Shown here piece after piece: positions 1 to 47,104 of a stretch of DNA of 64,000 bases. A program made the translations under genes and the position numbers. Every line of letters starts with the position of its first letter. The first letter of the stretch is position 1. Under the pieces are notes generated by a model, which ran no database searches, was not told where the DNA came from, and saw only the letters and a list, made by a program, of their open reading frames with translations. Origin of the DNA: Chrysomallon squamiferum (taxonomy: Eukaryota; Mollusca; Gastropoda; Neomphalida; Peltospiridae); NCBI GenBank assembly GCA_012295275.1, contig CM022673.1:23930081-23994080 (forward strand), in the 5' to 3' direction.

Positions 1-137
1 TCATTTTTATTTATTTTTATACAGTTTATTTTCTTTATTTGAAATTTGAATTAATTGGAAATTGACCTGAAGAACAAAGGAGAAAAAAAATTCATTTTCG
101 TCGCGTTTCTGCGAATAACCGAATGTTCCATCCATAC

Positions 138-27771
<27,634 letters not shown>

Positions 27772-28441
27772 TTTGTGTTTGTTTAACTCAGTCAAGCTGA
27801 TGTTTTAATAAACTCAAAATGGAAACATTTTAATCTTGTCTAGTGACAGGAATCAATCAGATATCTACAAGTAGAAAAATACAATTTGAAAAACGATCTT
27901 GTATAAAATTATCTGTCAAAATATTAATTTGAATTATAGGCCACAAAAACACGTTTTTATTAAGTCTAAAAGGTTGATTCTCTCCGTGTTAATATTTTAA
28001 AGGTTTTTGGATGGACAAACAACAATAACACTACACACATACACTGGCATGTACGCGCGATTAAATCAAAAATGGCTTATTATTTAACAGAAGACGTGTT
28101 GCATTCATGAGTACTTATTACCAAAAATCTCCATACTGACCACGGACGATATTAATTACCTGTATTGTCTTGATACGGTGAAAATAACAGCTAATGGAAA
28201 TGACCTAACATCAAATCCTGTTGGTACGATTGTTCAGAAAACAATGAAATGTTCCAATCGATCTACACGTCGCCCGTCAATCACTTCCATTTATTAGTGT
28301 TTTCGTAGTTATGAAACTTTGTTCATGTGTTCATTATTATTTTCATCATCATCATCAACATTGTTATTATTGTTAGTAGTAGTATTGGAGGAATGAAAAT
28401 ATATATTCACTCAAACACACACACATGTGTGTGTTTCTGTA

Positions 28442-28472
<31 letters not shown>

Positions 28473-28661
28473 CAGATGTATGAATGCTAATAAAAATATA
28501 TGTGCATGTCTATTAATATTTGTTTTATACTAAGGTGTATTTATGAGCATGACGAAACGATTAATTCAATAATCGGATTAAACTTCTTAGTCAGTAAATC
28601 AGGTCTTTGTTACTGAGCTACGTGTTTTCAAATAAACATTATGAAAGATAAAAAAGCAAGG

Positions 28662-28743
<82 letters not shown>

Positions 28744-29987
28744 AGTGGGTGAGTTTTATGTTGTTGTTCTGTTGGGTTTTTGGGGGGGTTTATTTATTTA
28801 TTATTAATTTGTTTTTGCTCCAGAAGCAAGAATCTTGTACACAATATATCGCTGACAAATTTTACACGCCGTTTGGTTGTTGTTATACTTTTGTTTGTTT
28901 TTTGATACACAGAATTAGCGAGATCAATTTATTAAAACATAACGACAGTTATTTAAAATAAGATTTACGGGTTTACACAGATAACAGGCCACTTCTGAAA
29001 TGGCAAGACTAGGAATCATATTATTTCAATAATCCATCCTTCTATCTATCAATCTATCTATATCTACATTATATCTATCTATTTATATCTACATTATATT
29101 TTATCTATCTATATATATATATAATTACACACATACACTCTAACAAACATAAAACAATTTAAAAATATATTTGCGTACTGAAATGTTTAATTCAAATAGA
29201 AAATTGTACAAAATGTATTCATTAATATTATACATCACTGCAAATAAAAGTTCTACATCTTATTAATAATGTATTATGACCGATGAATTTTTTTTTTTTT
29301 TTTTTTTTTTTACCTCTGTTTCTAATAAATACACAAATGACAAGTACTTATTAATTAATATTATGGTAACAGAAAACAGCATAACTTATTAATTAAAATA
29401 AACTTAAAAACGTACCTTAAAAAATCGCGCACATGTAACCGAAAATATTTTGTTTGAAATACCGATCCGAACAGGGCGAGTTACTATATCCAAGAACAGC
29501 AAATGCCTGAGTACTGCTGTATCTTATAAGTACAATTACCGGCTTGCTGGGCTTAACTCGGATCTACCTGCTTGACCACAGCTAATAATCAGACCGGACA
29601 ATAACTGACCACTCATAACATAGGTGTAATGTAATTAGACACACTGAGTGTTAAAAACAACTAAAACTATTCATCATGGCTGCAGTTCAGAGGGGTCTGT
29701 TATTTGTAGGTAATACGACAAAGGTTTCTTTCGGCACCTGCTGCCATAGTTACCTGTGGCGGACAATGTGACATAATTAGTCTGCACAATGGAGTCGAGT
29801 TATTCGTAATCATATTAAACTATCAACGACTAGACTTTCTTTTGTTGTTTAGCGAAACTAGCATTTCGTTTATTTATTTACTTATTTACCTGTTTGTTTG
29901 TTTGTTTAAAGGTTTACTTATTTGTTTATTTGTTTACTTATTTGTTTATTTATTTATTTACTTACTTATTTACTTATTAATTTATTT

Positions 29988-30018
<31 letters not shown>

Positions 30019-30659
30019 TGGCTATAGTTCATTTATTCATTTACTTACTTTTTAATCACACACACACACAACACACACATACACACACACACACATATCG
30101 TATTCATCATTCTAAACGTGAATAGATTTATTAATAGCAACTAGTGTAACGAGAGTTAAACTTATTTCTTCTGTACATTACTTAATGCACACATAAGTTT
30201 AAGAGTCAAATACTAATTCGGTCAAGGTGTGTTACGTACGTACAAAGATAACAAAAAGCTAAAGTATTACTAAATAGCGACATGTGACTTTTCAAGGCCA
30301 GTCATATTATTTATTGAACAAACACAAAAAGAATATATACATAATATAAAAATAGAGAAAAATAAATAAACAGGTTCATAGCTACACAGAGTGTCAGAAC
30401 AAAGTATATTAGTGTCTTATGTAATTAATAAACAAGTGAAGCATGCCAGTAGTCGAATCACACGGATTACAAACGTTAGTTAAGTTACAAGAATGTCGTG
30501 CAAATACCATACCCACATCGTTCAGAGCAGGGGTCTCGGGCACGCGGCCCAGAGACTAATTGTACGTGGCTCGCGATCACCCCTTTGTTTGCATGTAACA
30601 TCGTTCTGTCACTGCCACAGATCTAGCATTCAATAAAATGTGTGATGTACTGCATTTGT
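27772..30659. other. Intergenic region without supported genes
   Basis: AT-rich, with (GT)n near 28440-28465, (CT)n at 28665-28740, ATCT repeats at 29040-29115, a poly-T run near 29290-29310, TTTA/poly-T at 29870-30020 and CA repeats near 30057-30095. The (CT)n at 28665 has the same leader (AAATAAACATTATG...AAGGGTA) as the CT tracts at 34490 and 45855. No exon or promoter could be supported; the 5' control region of the modular gene presumably lies just above 27771. Confidence 0.7.
30527..30600. mobile_element. Possible hAT-like transposon relic
   Basis: A GC-rich island starts CAGGGGTCTCGGGCACGCGG and ends ...GCGATCACCCCTTTG, so its ends are roughly complementary. This resembles the terminal sequences of many animal hAT-type nonautonomous elements. 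Too short and diverged to assign firmly. Confidence 0.35.
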
Positions 30660-30825
30660 TTACTTATCAGCTTTGCTGTGTAGCTCCTGAACCACCCACA
30701 CATCCCCGTTCCACGCCCTTATTCTCCGCCTGTTGTTCTTCTTTTCGAGAACTTGATGACCCTTTTCTTTGCTTCACTTTCAGATCCGTGATTTAGTGGA
30801 GAGTGCAAACAGACATGCAGACATT

Positions 30826-31780
30826 ATACTCACCTCACATTATACTCACCTCACATTCGAAATTATACTCACCTCACATTATACTCACCTCACATTCAAA
30901 ATTATACTCATCTCACATTCAAAATTATACTCACCTGACATTATACAAACCTCATACTAAACACACTCACATTATACACACCTTATATTACACACACCTC
31001 ACATGTGTAGACACCACATATTACACACACCTAAAATTACACACACCTCTCATTAAACAGACCTGACATTATACAACCTCGCATTATACACACCTCACAT
31101 TATACACACCTCATATTATACACACCTCACATTATACACACTTCGTATTATACACACCTCGTATTATACACACCTCGTATTATACACACCTCGTATTATA
31201 CACACCTCACATTATACACACCTCACATTATACACACTTCATTATACACACCTCATATTATACACACCTCACATTATACACACCTCATATTATACACACC
31301 TCACATTATACACACCTCACATTATACACACCTCACATTATACACACCTCGTATTATACACACCTCACATTATACACACCTCACATTATACACACCTCAT
31401 ATTATACACATCTCATATTATACACACCTCACATTATACACACCTCACATTATACACACTTCGTATTATACACACCTCATATTATACACACCTCGCATTA
31501 TACATACCTCATATTATACACACCTCACATTATACACACCTCACATTATACACACCTCATATTATACACACCTCATATTATACACATCTCATATTATACA
31601 CATCTCATATTATACACATCTCATATTATACACATCTCACATTGTACTCAACTCACATTATACACACCTCACATTATACACACTTCGTATTATACACACC
31701 TCACATTATACACATCTCACATTGTACTCAACTCACACTGTACTCACCTCATATTATACTCACCTGACATTATTGTGGAA
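30826..31780. repeat. 16-bp minisatellite, copy 1
   Basis: Dozens of tandem copies of CACACCTCACATTATA with variants (CTCATATT, CTCGTATT, TACTCACC). The early units contain ACTCACCT, which on the minus strand is a consensus splice donor AG|GTGAGT. Confidence 0.95.
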
Positions 31781-32069
31781 CTGCCCATAGTGATGACTGT
31801 GGTTTGTGGAATGTGACAACTTTGATACGAGTGGTAACTGTTATAGTACACAGCGAAATACAGACACCTTCAACACAAACCTAAATCTAGCAATTATATT
31901 ACATGTACACATATATACAACATACGTAAACATAAACACATATACACATATATACATATACACAACATACATACACACACAATATACATACATAAACACA
32001 CACAATATGTATACATATATACACATATACAAAACACACATAAACTAACATGCAAACAACATATATAGA

Positions 32070-32114
<45 letters not shown>

Positions 32115-32238
32115 TTACACATTGTATCCAAGAACAGATAACTCGTGAGACTCCAAAATATTTCTTACTACTGACATAACTTAAGGGCTTTCTTGTTTCT
32201 TCTTCTTCTTTATTACATTTGTCTTTTTCTGTCCATAT

Positions 32239-32273
<35 letters not shown>

Positions 32274-32739
32274 TAGATATATATATATATATTATCATTA
32301 TTTAGATAGATATAGATACAACTATCATTATCACTATTACTGCTACTACTACTACCACTACCACTACTTCTATTACTACTCATCAAGAATTAAAGCCTAC
32401 GCATTTATATAGCAGTAATTTAATGCATTTATTTTTAAAATATGAAATAATATTTCTTATAAATCCGTTTGATCATAAAATATGTAAACAGAACTCAAAT
32501 TGAAAGTGAACGTGCGGCGGTTGGATAATATTATGTCTTTATTTACTGTATTTACTGTTATTATTTGGAAGGAGCGTTATACATGGTGCTTTGTTTTAGT
32601 GGACTGTGGCCACGATTTTTCTGCTAGCCAAATTATTAACAGAGACAATAACTGAAATAAACTGAATTAAGCAATTACAACCGAAAAGATAACGTATCGA
32701 ATCTATAAAAAGCCATTCACTTAATTCTGTAGGTAAAGA

Positions 32740-33510
32740 TAAATACAGACTGTAGCTAAAGATAAATACAGATGAAGGTTAAGATAAGTAAGGAGCTGTA
32801 GGTAAAGATAAACACAGATTGTAGATACAGATAAACACAGACTGTAGATACAGATAAATAAAGACTGTAGGTAAAGATAAATATAGACTGTAGGTAAAGA
32901 TAAACACAGACTGTAGATACAGATAAATAAAGACTGTAGGTAAAGATAAATAAAGACTGTAGATAAAGATTAAATAAAGACTGTAGGTAAAGATAAATAC
33001 AGACTGTAGGTAAAGATAAATAGAGACTGTAGATACAGATTAAATAAAGACTGTAGGTAAAGATTAAATAAAGACTGTAGATAAAGATTAAATAAAGACT
33101 GTAGGTAAAGATAAATACAGACTGTAGGTAAAGATAAATATAGACTGTAGGTAAAGATAAATACAGACTGTAGGTAAAGATAAATAAAGACTGTAGGTAA
33201 AGATAAATATAGACTGTAGGTAAAGATAAATAAAGACTGTAGATAAAGATAAATACAGACTGTAGGTAAAGATAAATAAAGACTGTAGATAAAGATAAAT
33301 AAAGACTGTAGTTAAAGATAAATAGAGACTGTAGACAAAGATAAATAAAGACTGTAGATAAAGATAAATAAAGACTGTAGATAAAGATAAATAAAGACTG
33401 TAGATAAAGATAAATAGAGACTGTAGACAAAGATAAATAAAGACTGTAGATAAAGATAAATAAAGACTGTAGATACAGTTAAATACAGACTGTAGGTAAA
33501 GCTAAATACA
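32740..33510. repeat. 23-bp minisatellite, copy 1
   Basis: About 33 tandem units of GACTGTAGGTAAAGATAAATA plus two bases (C/A/T/G then A). The period is not a multiple of 3, so three units make a long spurious reading frame. Confidence 0.95.
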
Positions 33511-33690
33511 GGTCAGTGTGCAACCTCTTTACAATAAAACCACTCATCTAAAACATAAGACGGCATTTTTCAGACTTTTCGTTTTGTTTATTATTGTCAT
33601 GTTTCGATTCACTTATTCAGAGTCTAAATTGAGATTCTACGCTCCACTGCTTGTATATAACAAACTGATCGTCTTGCCGTCTTCTTGTTC

Positions 33691-33759
33691 ACTTTTCTCC
33701 TTGACCGGCCGAGGTGAGTCCATTTATTTAGTTTGTGAAATTATTCTCCCTTTCTGGGT

Positions 33760-33814
<55 letters not shown>

Positions 33815-34148
33815 TATGTGTGTATGTGTGTGCGTGTGTATGTATGTGCAAGAGTGTATGTGTGCGTATGATTTTGGTTTTATTATACAGGTATATTTGT
33901 GTACATGCAGGTTTTTTTCTAATCACAATTATGTCTGCTTTTTATATGTTCATACACGCGTGTTTCTATCTGTGTTTGTTTTGGTTTTGTGTGTGTGTTT
34001 GTGTTTGTGTATGTGTGTTTATGTCTCTACATGTATCTGGACTTGTTTGTGCCTGCATCAGTTCATTATAATATGTTACTGTCCACATATTCGCATCTGT
34101 ATGTCTCTATATCTCTGAATGTATATGATAAATATTCTAAACGGTTAA
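33691..34148. other. Segment present only in duplication copy 1
   Basis: A GT-microsatellite-rich stretch, (TG)n at about 33768-33812. It is missing from copy 2, where sequence runs directly from CTTCTTGTT to AAAACAAGATT. No coding content. Confidence 0.8.
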
Positions 34149-34487
34149 AAACAAGATTAGAACAAAAAAGGAAAGAAAAGAACTAAGCCTTTTTGTTCAT
34201 ACAGGAATATCGTGTATAAATTTTGTCATATTTGAAGATTTATATTCCGTTCTTTAATATTTGTCTCACTTCACAAACATATACAAGTTAGCAAGGTCAC
34301 TCAACAAACACATCGTTACTAGTTAGCCATGCATACATTATTCTTGTACGTGGACATTTCTATTTTAGTCAGAACGTGATAGCCTTTGTACACATAAAAT
34401 TAATTAAATTTTGTACTTGATCTGCCAATCTTTGTTACATATATTAATAAATATACAATAAATCTCTCAAATAAACATTATGCAAGG

Positions 34488-34610
<123 letters not shown>

Positions 34611-34966
34611 TTTATATATATATATAGAGAGAGAGAGCAGGGTGTTTTCACTGTGACTATATAACCGGGTGTTCTTCCTCTGTTTGGTCCGCCTGTGCAT
34701 TTTTTCGTATAATTCTATACGTGTCGTATTAAAAATATAATTTGAGCGTATCTCATTGTACCAAGTGCAAAATATTAAATGTTTAATCGCAAAGATCAAT
34801 GAAATATAACTGAGAAATTTCGACAGGTTTTTTTCAAAATCGTTAATCACCGCATTCATTTCTTTTCTTTCATTTTTTTTTCATTTTTTTTTTTTTTTTT
34901 TTTGTCAGGCTCATAGATTAGTCATTTCGTGTCCCATTTCAGAGGTTATACTGTTTCTTCTCAGAC

Positions 34967-41789
<6,823 letters not shown>

Positions 41790-42059
41790 ACGGTCAAGTA
41801 GTACCAACTCAGAGACAGCGAATAATTCAGTGTTGCTTCTTGTTCATTAGAGATCTTTAAAACTGAAATAGTATACTCAGCATAAGCTTAAAAATCGAAA
41901 TTAGTTTCTGATATATCACTGTAGAGTAACAGCGTATTTCTAAAAAAAAAAAAAAAAAAAAATCATATCTTCTCTGTGCATTTCAAGTGTATTTGTTGTT
42001 GTTTAGTTTTTGTTGTTTTTAATGTGTGCATGCGTGTGTGTGTGTGTAGAATCTAGAAA

Positions 42060-42065
42060 AATAAA
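42060..42065 (+). promoter_or_regulatory. Polyadenylation signal, CPVL-like copy 1
   Basis: AATAAA about 270 nt after the stop codon, conserved in copy 2. Confidence 0.6.
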
Positions 42066-42177
42066 GAGGAAAATAGTATTCTATGTCGTATATATAGCGT
42101 TGGTCTTATAATAAATAAAATTCTATATTTTATTATTAAAGTCTTTATTTTAGAATGTTATTTTATACCGATTTTTG

Positions 42178-42250
42178 GTTTGTTTTGTTTTTTGTTGTTG
42201 TTCGACTATGTTCAGATTAATTAATTTACTTGTTAGCTTACTTATCAGCT
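42178..42250. other. Duplication junction with intron 2 filler
   Basis: About 70 bp at the join of the two duplicated segments match CPVL-like copy 2 intron 2 at 47701-47772 with only a few mismatches. This segment is not found at the other end of either copy. Confidence 0.8.
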
Positions 42251-42403
42251 TTGCCGTGTAGCTCCTGAACCACCCACACCTCCCCGTTCCACGCCCTTAT
42301 TCACCGCCTGTTGTTCTTCTTTTCGAGAACTTGATGACCCTTTTCTTTGCTTCACTTTCAGATCCGTGATTTAGTGGAGAGTGCAAACCGACATCCAGAC
42401 ATT

Positions 42404-43125
42404 ATACTCACTTCACATTCGAAATTATACTCACCTGACATTATACTCACCTCACATTCGAAATTATACTCACCTCACATTCAAAATTATACTCACCTGA
42501 CATTATACTCACCTGACATTATACTCACCTCACATTACACACACCTCAAATTACAGACACCTCTCATTAAACAGACCTGACATTATACACACCTCATATT
42601 ATACACACCTCATATTATACACACCTCATATTATACACACCTCACATAATACACACCTCACATTATACACACCTCATATTATACACACCTCACATTATAC
42701 ACACCTCACATTATACACATCTCACATTATACACACCTCATATTATACACACCTCATATTATACACACCTCACATTATACACACCTCACATTATACACAC
42801 CTCACATTATACACATCTCACATTATACACATCTCACATTATACACACCTCATATTATACACACCTCACATTATACACACCTCACATTATACACACCTCA
42901 CATTATACACATCTCACATTATACACATCTCATATTATACACACCTCACATTATACACACCTCATATTATACACACCTCACATTATACACACCTCATATT
43001 ATACACACCTCACATTATACACATCTCATATTATACACACCTCACATTATACACACCTCATATTATACACATCTCACATTGTACTCAACTCACATTGTAC
43101 TCACCTTATATTATACTCACCTGAC
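42404..43125. repeat. 16-bp minisatellite, copy 2
   Basis: Same unit as at 30826-31780 but a shorter array with a different order of variants. Confidence 0.95.
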
Positions 43126-43682
43126 ATTATTGTGGAACTGCCCATTGTGGTGACTGTGGTTTGTGGAATGTGACAACTTTGATACGAGTGGTAACTGTTA
43201 TAGTACACAGCGAAATACAGACACCTTCAACACAAACCTAAATCTAGCAATTATATTACATGTACACGTATATACAACATACGTAAACATAAACACATAT
43301 ACACATACATACATATACACAACATACATACATACACAATATACATACGCATACACACACAAAATGTAAACATATACACATATACAAAACACACATACAC
43401 TAACATGCAAACAACATATATAGAAGCACACACACACACACACACACATATATATGTGTGTGTGTGTGTGTGTATACCTATATACACATACCTATATAGA
43501 AATATACATTTATGGATATTTCTATACATTTATACATATGTTGACAAATACATAAATATATTTACACATTGTATCCAAGAACAGATAACTCGTGAGACTC
43601 CAAAATATTTCTTACTGACATAACTTAAGGGCTTTCTTGTTTCTTCTTCTTCTTTATTACATTTGTCTTTTTCTGTCCATAT

Positions 43683-43718
<36 letters not shown>

Positions 43719-43722
43719 CCAT

Positions 43723-43765
<43 letters not shown>

Positions 43766-44210
43766 TATAGATATTTAGATAGATAGATAGATACTACTAT
43801 CATTATCACTATTACTACTTATAATACTAGTACTACTGCTACTACTACTACCACTACTTCTACTACTACTACTACTCATCAAGAATTAAAGCCTACGTAT
43901 TTATATAGTAGTAATTTAATGAATTTATTTTTAAAATATGAAATTATATTACTTATAAGTCCGTTTGATCATAAAATATGTAAACAGAACGTCAAATTGA
44001 AAGTGAACGTGCGGCGGTTAGATAATATTATGTCTTTATTTACTGTAGTTATTATTTGGAAGGAGCGTTATACATGGTGCTTTGTTTTAGTGGACTGTAG
44101 CCACGATTTTTCCGCTAGCCAAATTATTAACAGAGACAATAACTGAAATAAACTGAATTAAGCAATTACAGCCGAAAAGATAACGTATCGAATCTATAAA
44201 AAGCCATTCA

Positions 44211-44470
44211 CTCTAAATACATTGTTGAAAAACAATTATAAGGAAAAAAATTAAAATATAAAGTTTGGCCGAAATATAGCAAATATATCTCAGGCCAGAA
44301 TGTCGCTTGCCAGAATAAGATCCAATATTCAGCTGTTGTGGATTCGTTTCATGTAGTGTCGAACGATATTTTATGTGTTTATATTTGGTAATAAATTAAA
44401 ACTGTTTAAATTTCTGGGTTTCTCATGTTTCTCATGGTTGTAATACGTAATAATTACAATTAAAATAAAG
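44211..44470. other. Segment present only in duplication copy 2
   Basis: About 255 bp of AT-rich unique sequence, flanked by similar CATTCAC and CATTCTC motifs. Copy 1 runs straight from CATTCAC to TTAATTCTGTAGG. Either an insertion with imperfect target-site repeats or a deletion in copy 1. No coding content seen. Confidence 0.7.
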
Positions 44471-44479
44471 CATTCTCTT

Positions 44480-45335
44480 AATTCTGTAGGTAAAGATAAA
44501 TACAGACTGTAGCTAAAGATAAATACAGATGGAAGGTTAAGATAAGTAAGGAGCTGTAGGTAAAGATTAAATAGAGACTGTAGGTAAAGATAAATAAAGA
44601 CTGTAGATACAGATAAATAAAGACTGTAGGTAAAGATAAATAGAGACTGTAGGTAAAGATAAATAAAGACTGTAGGTAAAGATAAATACAGACTGTAGGT
44701 AAAGATAAGTACGGAGCTGTAGGTAAAAATAAATAGAGACTGTAGGTAAAGATAAATACAGACTGTAGGTAAAGATAAATAAAGACTGTAGGTAAAGATA
44801 AATACAGACTGTAGGTAAAGATACATATAGACTGTAGGTAAAGATAAATATAGACTGTAGGTAAAGATAAATATAGACTGTAGGTAAAGATAAATATAGA
44901 CTGTAGGTAAAGATAAATATAGACTTATGTAAAGATAAATATAGACTGTAGGTAAAGATAAATATAGATTTATGTAAAGATAAATATAGACTGTAGGTAA
45001 AGATAAATACAGACTGTAGGTAAAGATAAATATAGACTGTAGGTAAAGATAAATACAGACTGTAGGTAAAGATTAAATAAAGACTGTAGGTAAAGATAAA
45101 TACAGACTGTAGATACAGATAAATAAAGACTGTAGATAAAGATTAAATAAAGACTGTAGGTAAAGATAAATACAGACTGTAGGTAAAGATAAATACAGAC
45201 TGTAGGTAAAGATAAATAAAGACTGTAGATAAAGATAAATATAGACTGTAGGTAAAGATAAATAAAGACTGTAGATAAAGATAAATAAAGACTGTAGATA
45301 CAGTTAAATACAGACTGTAGGTAAAGCTAAATACA
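44480..45335. repeat. 23-bp minisatellite, copy 2
   Basis: Same unit as at 32740-33510, about 37 units, with copy-number and variant-order differences. Confidence 0.95.
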
Positions 45336-45852
45336 GGTCAGTGTGCAACCTCTTTACAATAAACCACTCATCTACAAGATAAGACGGCATTTTTCAGACT
45401 TTTCGTTTTGTTTATTATATCATGTTTCGATTCACTTATTCAGAGTCTAAATTGAGATTCTACGCTCCACTGCTTGTATATAACAAACTGATCGTCTTGC
45501 CGTCTTCTTGTTAAAACAAGATTAGAACAAAAAAGGAAAGAAAAGAACTAAGCCTTTTTGTTCATACAGGAATATCGTGTATAAATTTTGTCATATTTGA
45601 AGATTTATATTCGGTTCTTTAATATTTGTCTCACTTCACAAACATAAACAAGTTAGCAAGGTCACTCAACAAACACATCGTTACTAGTTAGCCATGCATA
45701 CATTATTCTTGTACGTGGACATTTCTATTTTAGTGAGAACGTGATAGCCTTTGTACACATAAAATTAATTCAAAATTGTACCTGATCTGCCAGTCTTTGT
45801 TACATATATAAATAAAAATACAATAAATCTCTCAAATAAACATTATGCAAGG

Positions 45853-45957
<105 letters not shown>

Positions 45958-46571
45958 TTTATATATATATATATAGTGTGTGTGTGTGTGTGCTTCGTAT
46001 ATAATGTTTCTGTGTATTTAAATATACTTGTGGTTTCTATGTCATTGTACCAAGTGCAAATAAATAAATGAGTAAATAAAAAGAACGTGGGTGCAAAACA
46101 GCACATTAGCATTTCAGTGCTATTTTTTCTTTTAAAGTATTATTTACATGAAATTTATTCTGCATTACGCATTCAATAAACACCCAAACAAACAAACAAA
46201 TTGCATAAATAGATTCGGGTAAACGCGCGACCAGGCTTAGAGAGCAGGGTATCTCTCACTGTGACTCGTATAACCGGGTGCTTCTTCCTCTCTGTTTGGT
46301 CCGCCTGTGCATATTTTTCGCTTGAATTCTATACGTTTCGTATTAAAAGATAATTTGAGCGTATCTCACTAAAAGTATTACCGTGTTTAATCGAAAGATC
46401 AATGAAATATAACTGAGAAATTGCGACAGGTAGCAGAAATCGTTAAACACCGCATTCATTTCTTTTCTTTCATTTTTTTTCTTTTTTTTTTTTTTTTTTT
46501 TCTTTTTTTTCAGGCTGATAGATTAGTCATTTCGTGTCCCATTTCAGAGGTTATACTGTTTCTTCTCAGAC

Positions 46572-47015
46572 ATGGGGAAGAATTTCGAAGGTTGTTGTAA
46601 TTCCAGGTAAGTTTAGATCTAATAATAAATTACAGTTCGTAAAACTAAACTGACGACTTCAATATTATCTAAAACAAAATTCAGTTTATATATTGGATTT
46701 TATTTCATTTATTTATTATTATTATTTTGTTATTTTGTTTTAGAAGTGGTCATAGTGGTAATAATATTTTATTTACCTATTTCTTTTTCTTTTCATTTCT
46801 TTTGTGTTTATTTTCTTTTATTTTACTTTTATTAGGAAAGTATTAAGAAAACTGAAATAAAACAATTTGCTTATTAATGCATTACTGTTCTGTTAGTAAT
46901 AGATGTAAATACTCTAATCATTCTAAATGATTTAGAAATAATTCACAAATAATTAAGAAATAATTTTATAATACACATTTCCCTGCTGTGTAAAGATATT
47001 ATTAAAATATTTATA

Positions 47016-47104
<89 letters not shown>

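Noticed and set aside
27772-27795. Extension of the first exon upstream of the ATG
   Set aside because: The extra codons start with TTG, not ATG; the ATG at 27771 directly begins a good signal peptide.
30769-30830. Possible exon after CACTTTCAG (Ile-Arg-Asp-Leu-Val-Glu)
   Set aside because: Short, runs straight into the minisatellite, no donor or homologous partner exon; repeated at 42347 only because of the duplication.
30826-31780. CRISPR-like regular repeats
   Set aside because: Units are contiguous with no unique spacers, and the DNA is eukaryotic.
32756-33430. 224-codon minus-strand frame of Leu/Tyr/Ser repeats, and the similar one at 44371-44826
   Set aside because: Reading frame of the 23-bp minisatellite; 23 is coprime to 3, so three units give an open repeating frame by chance.
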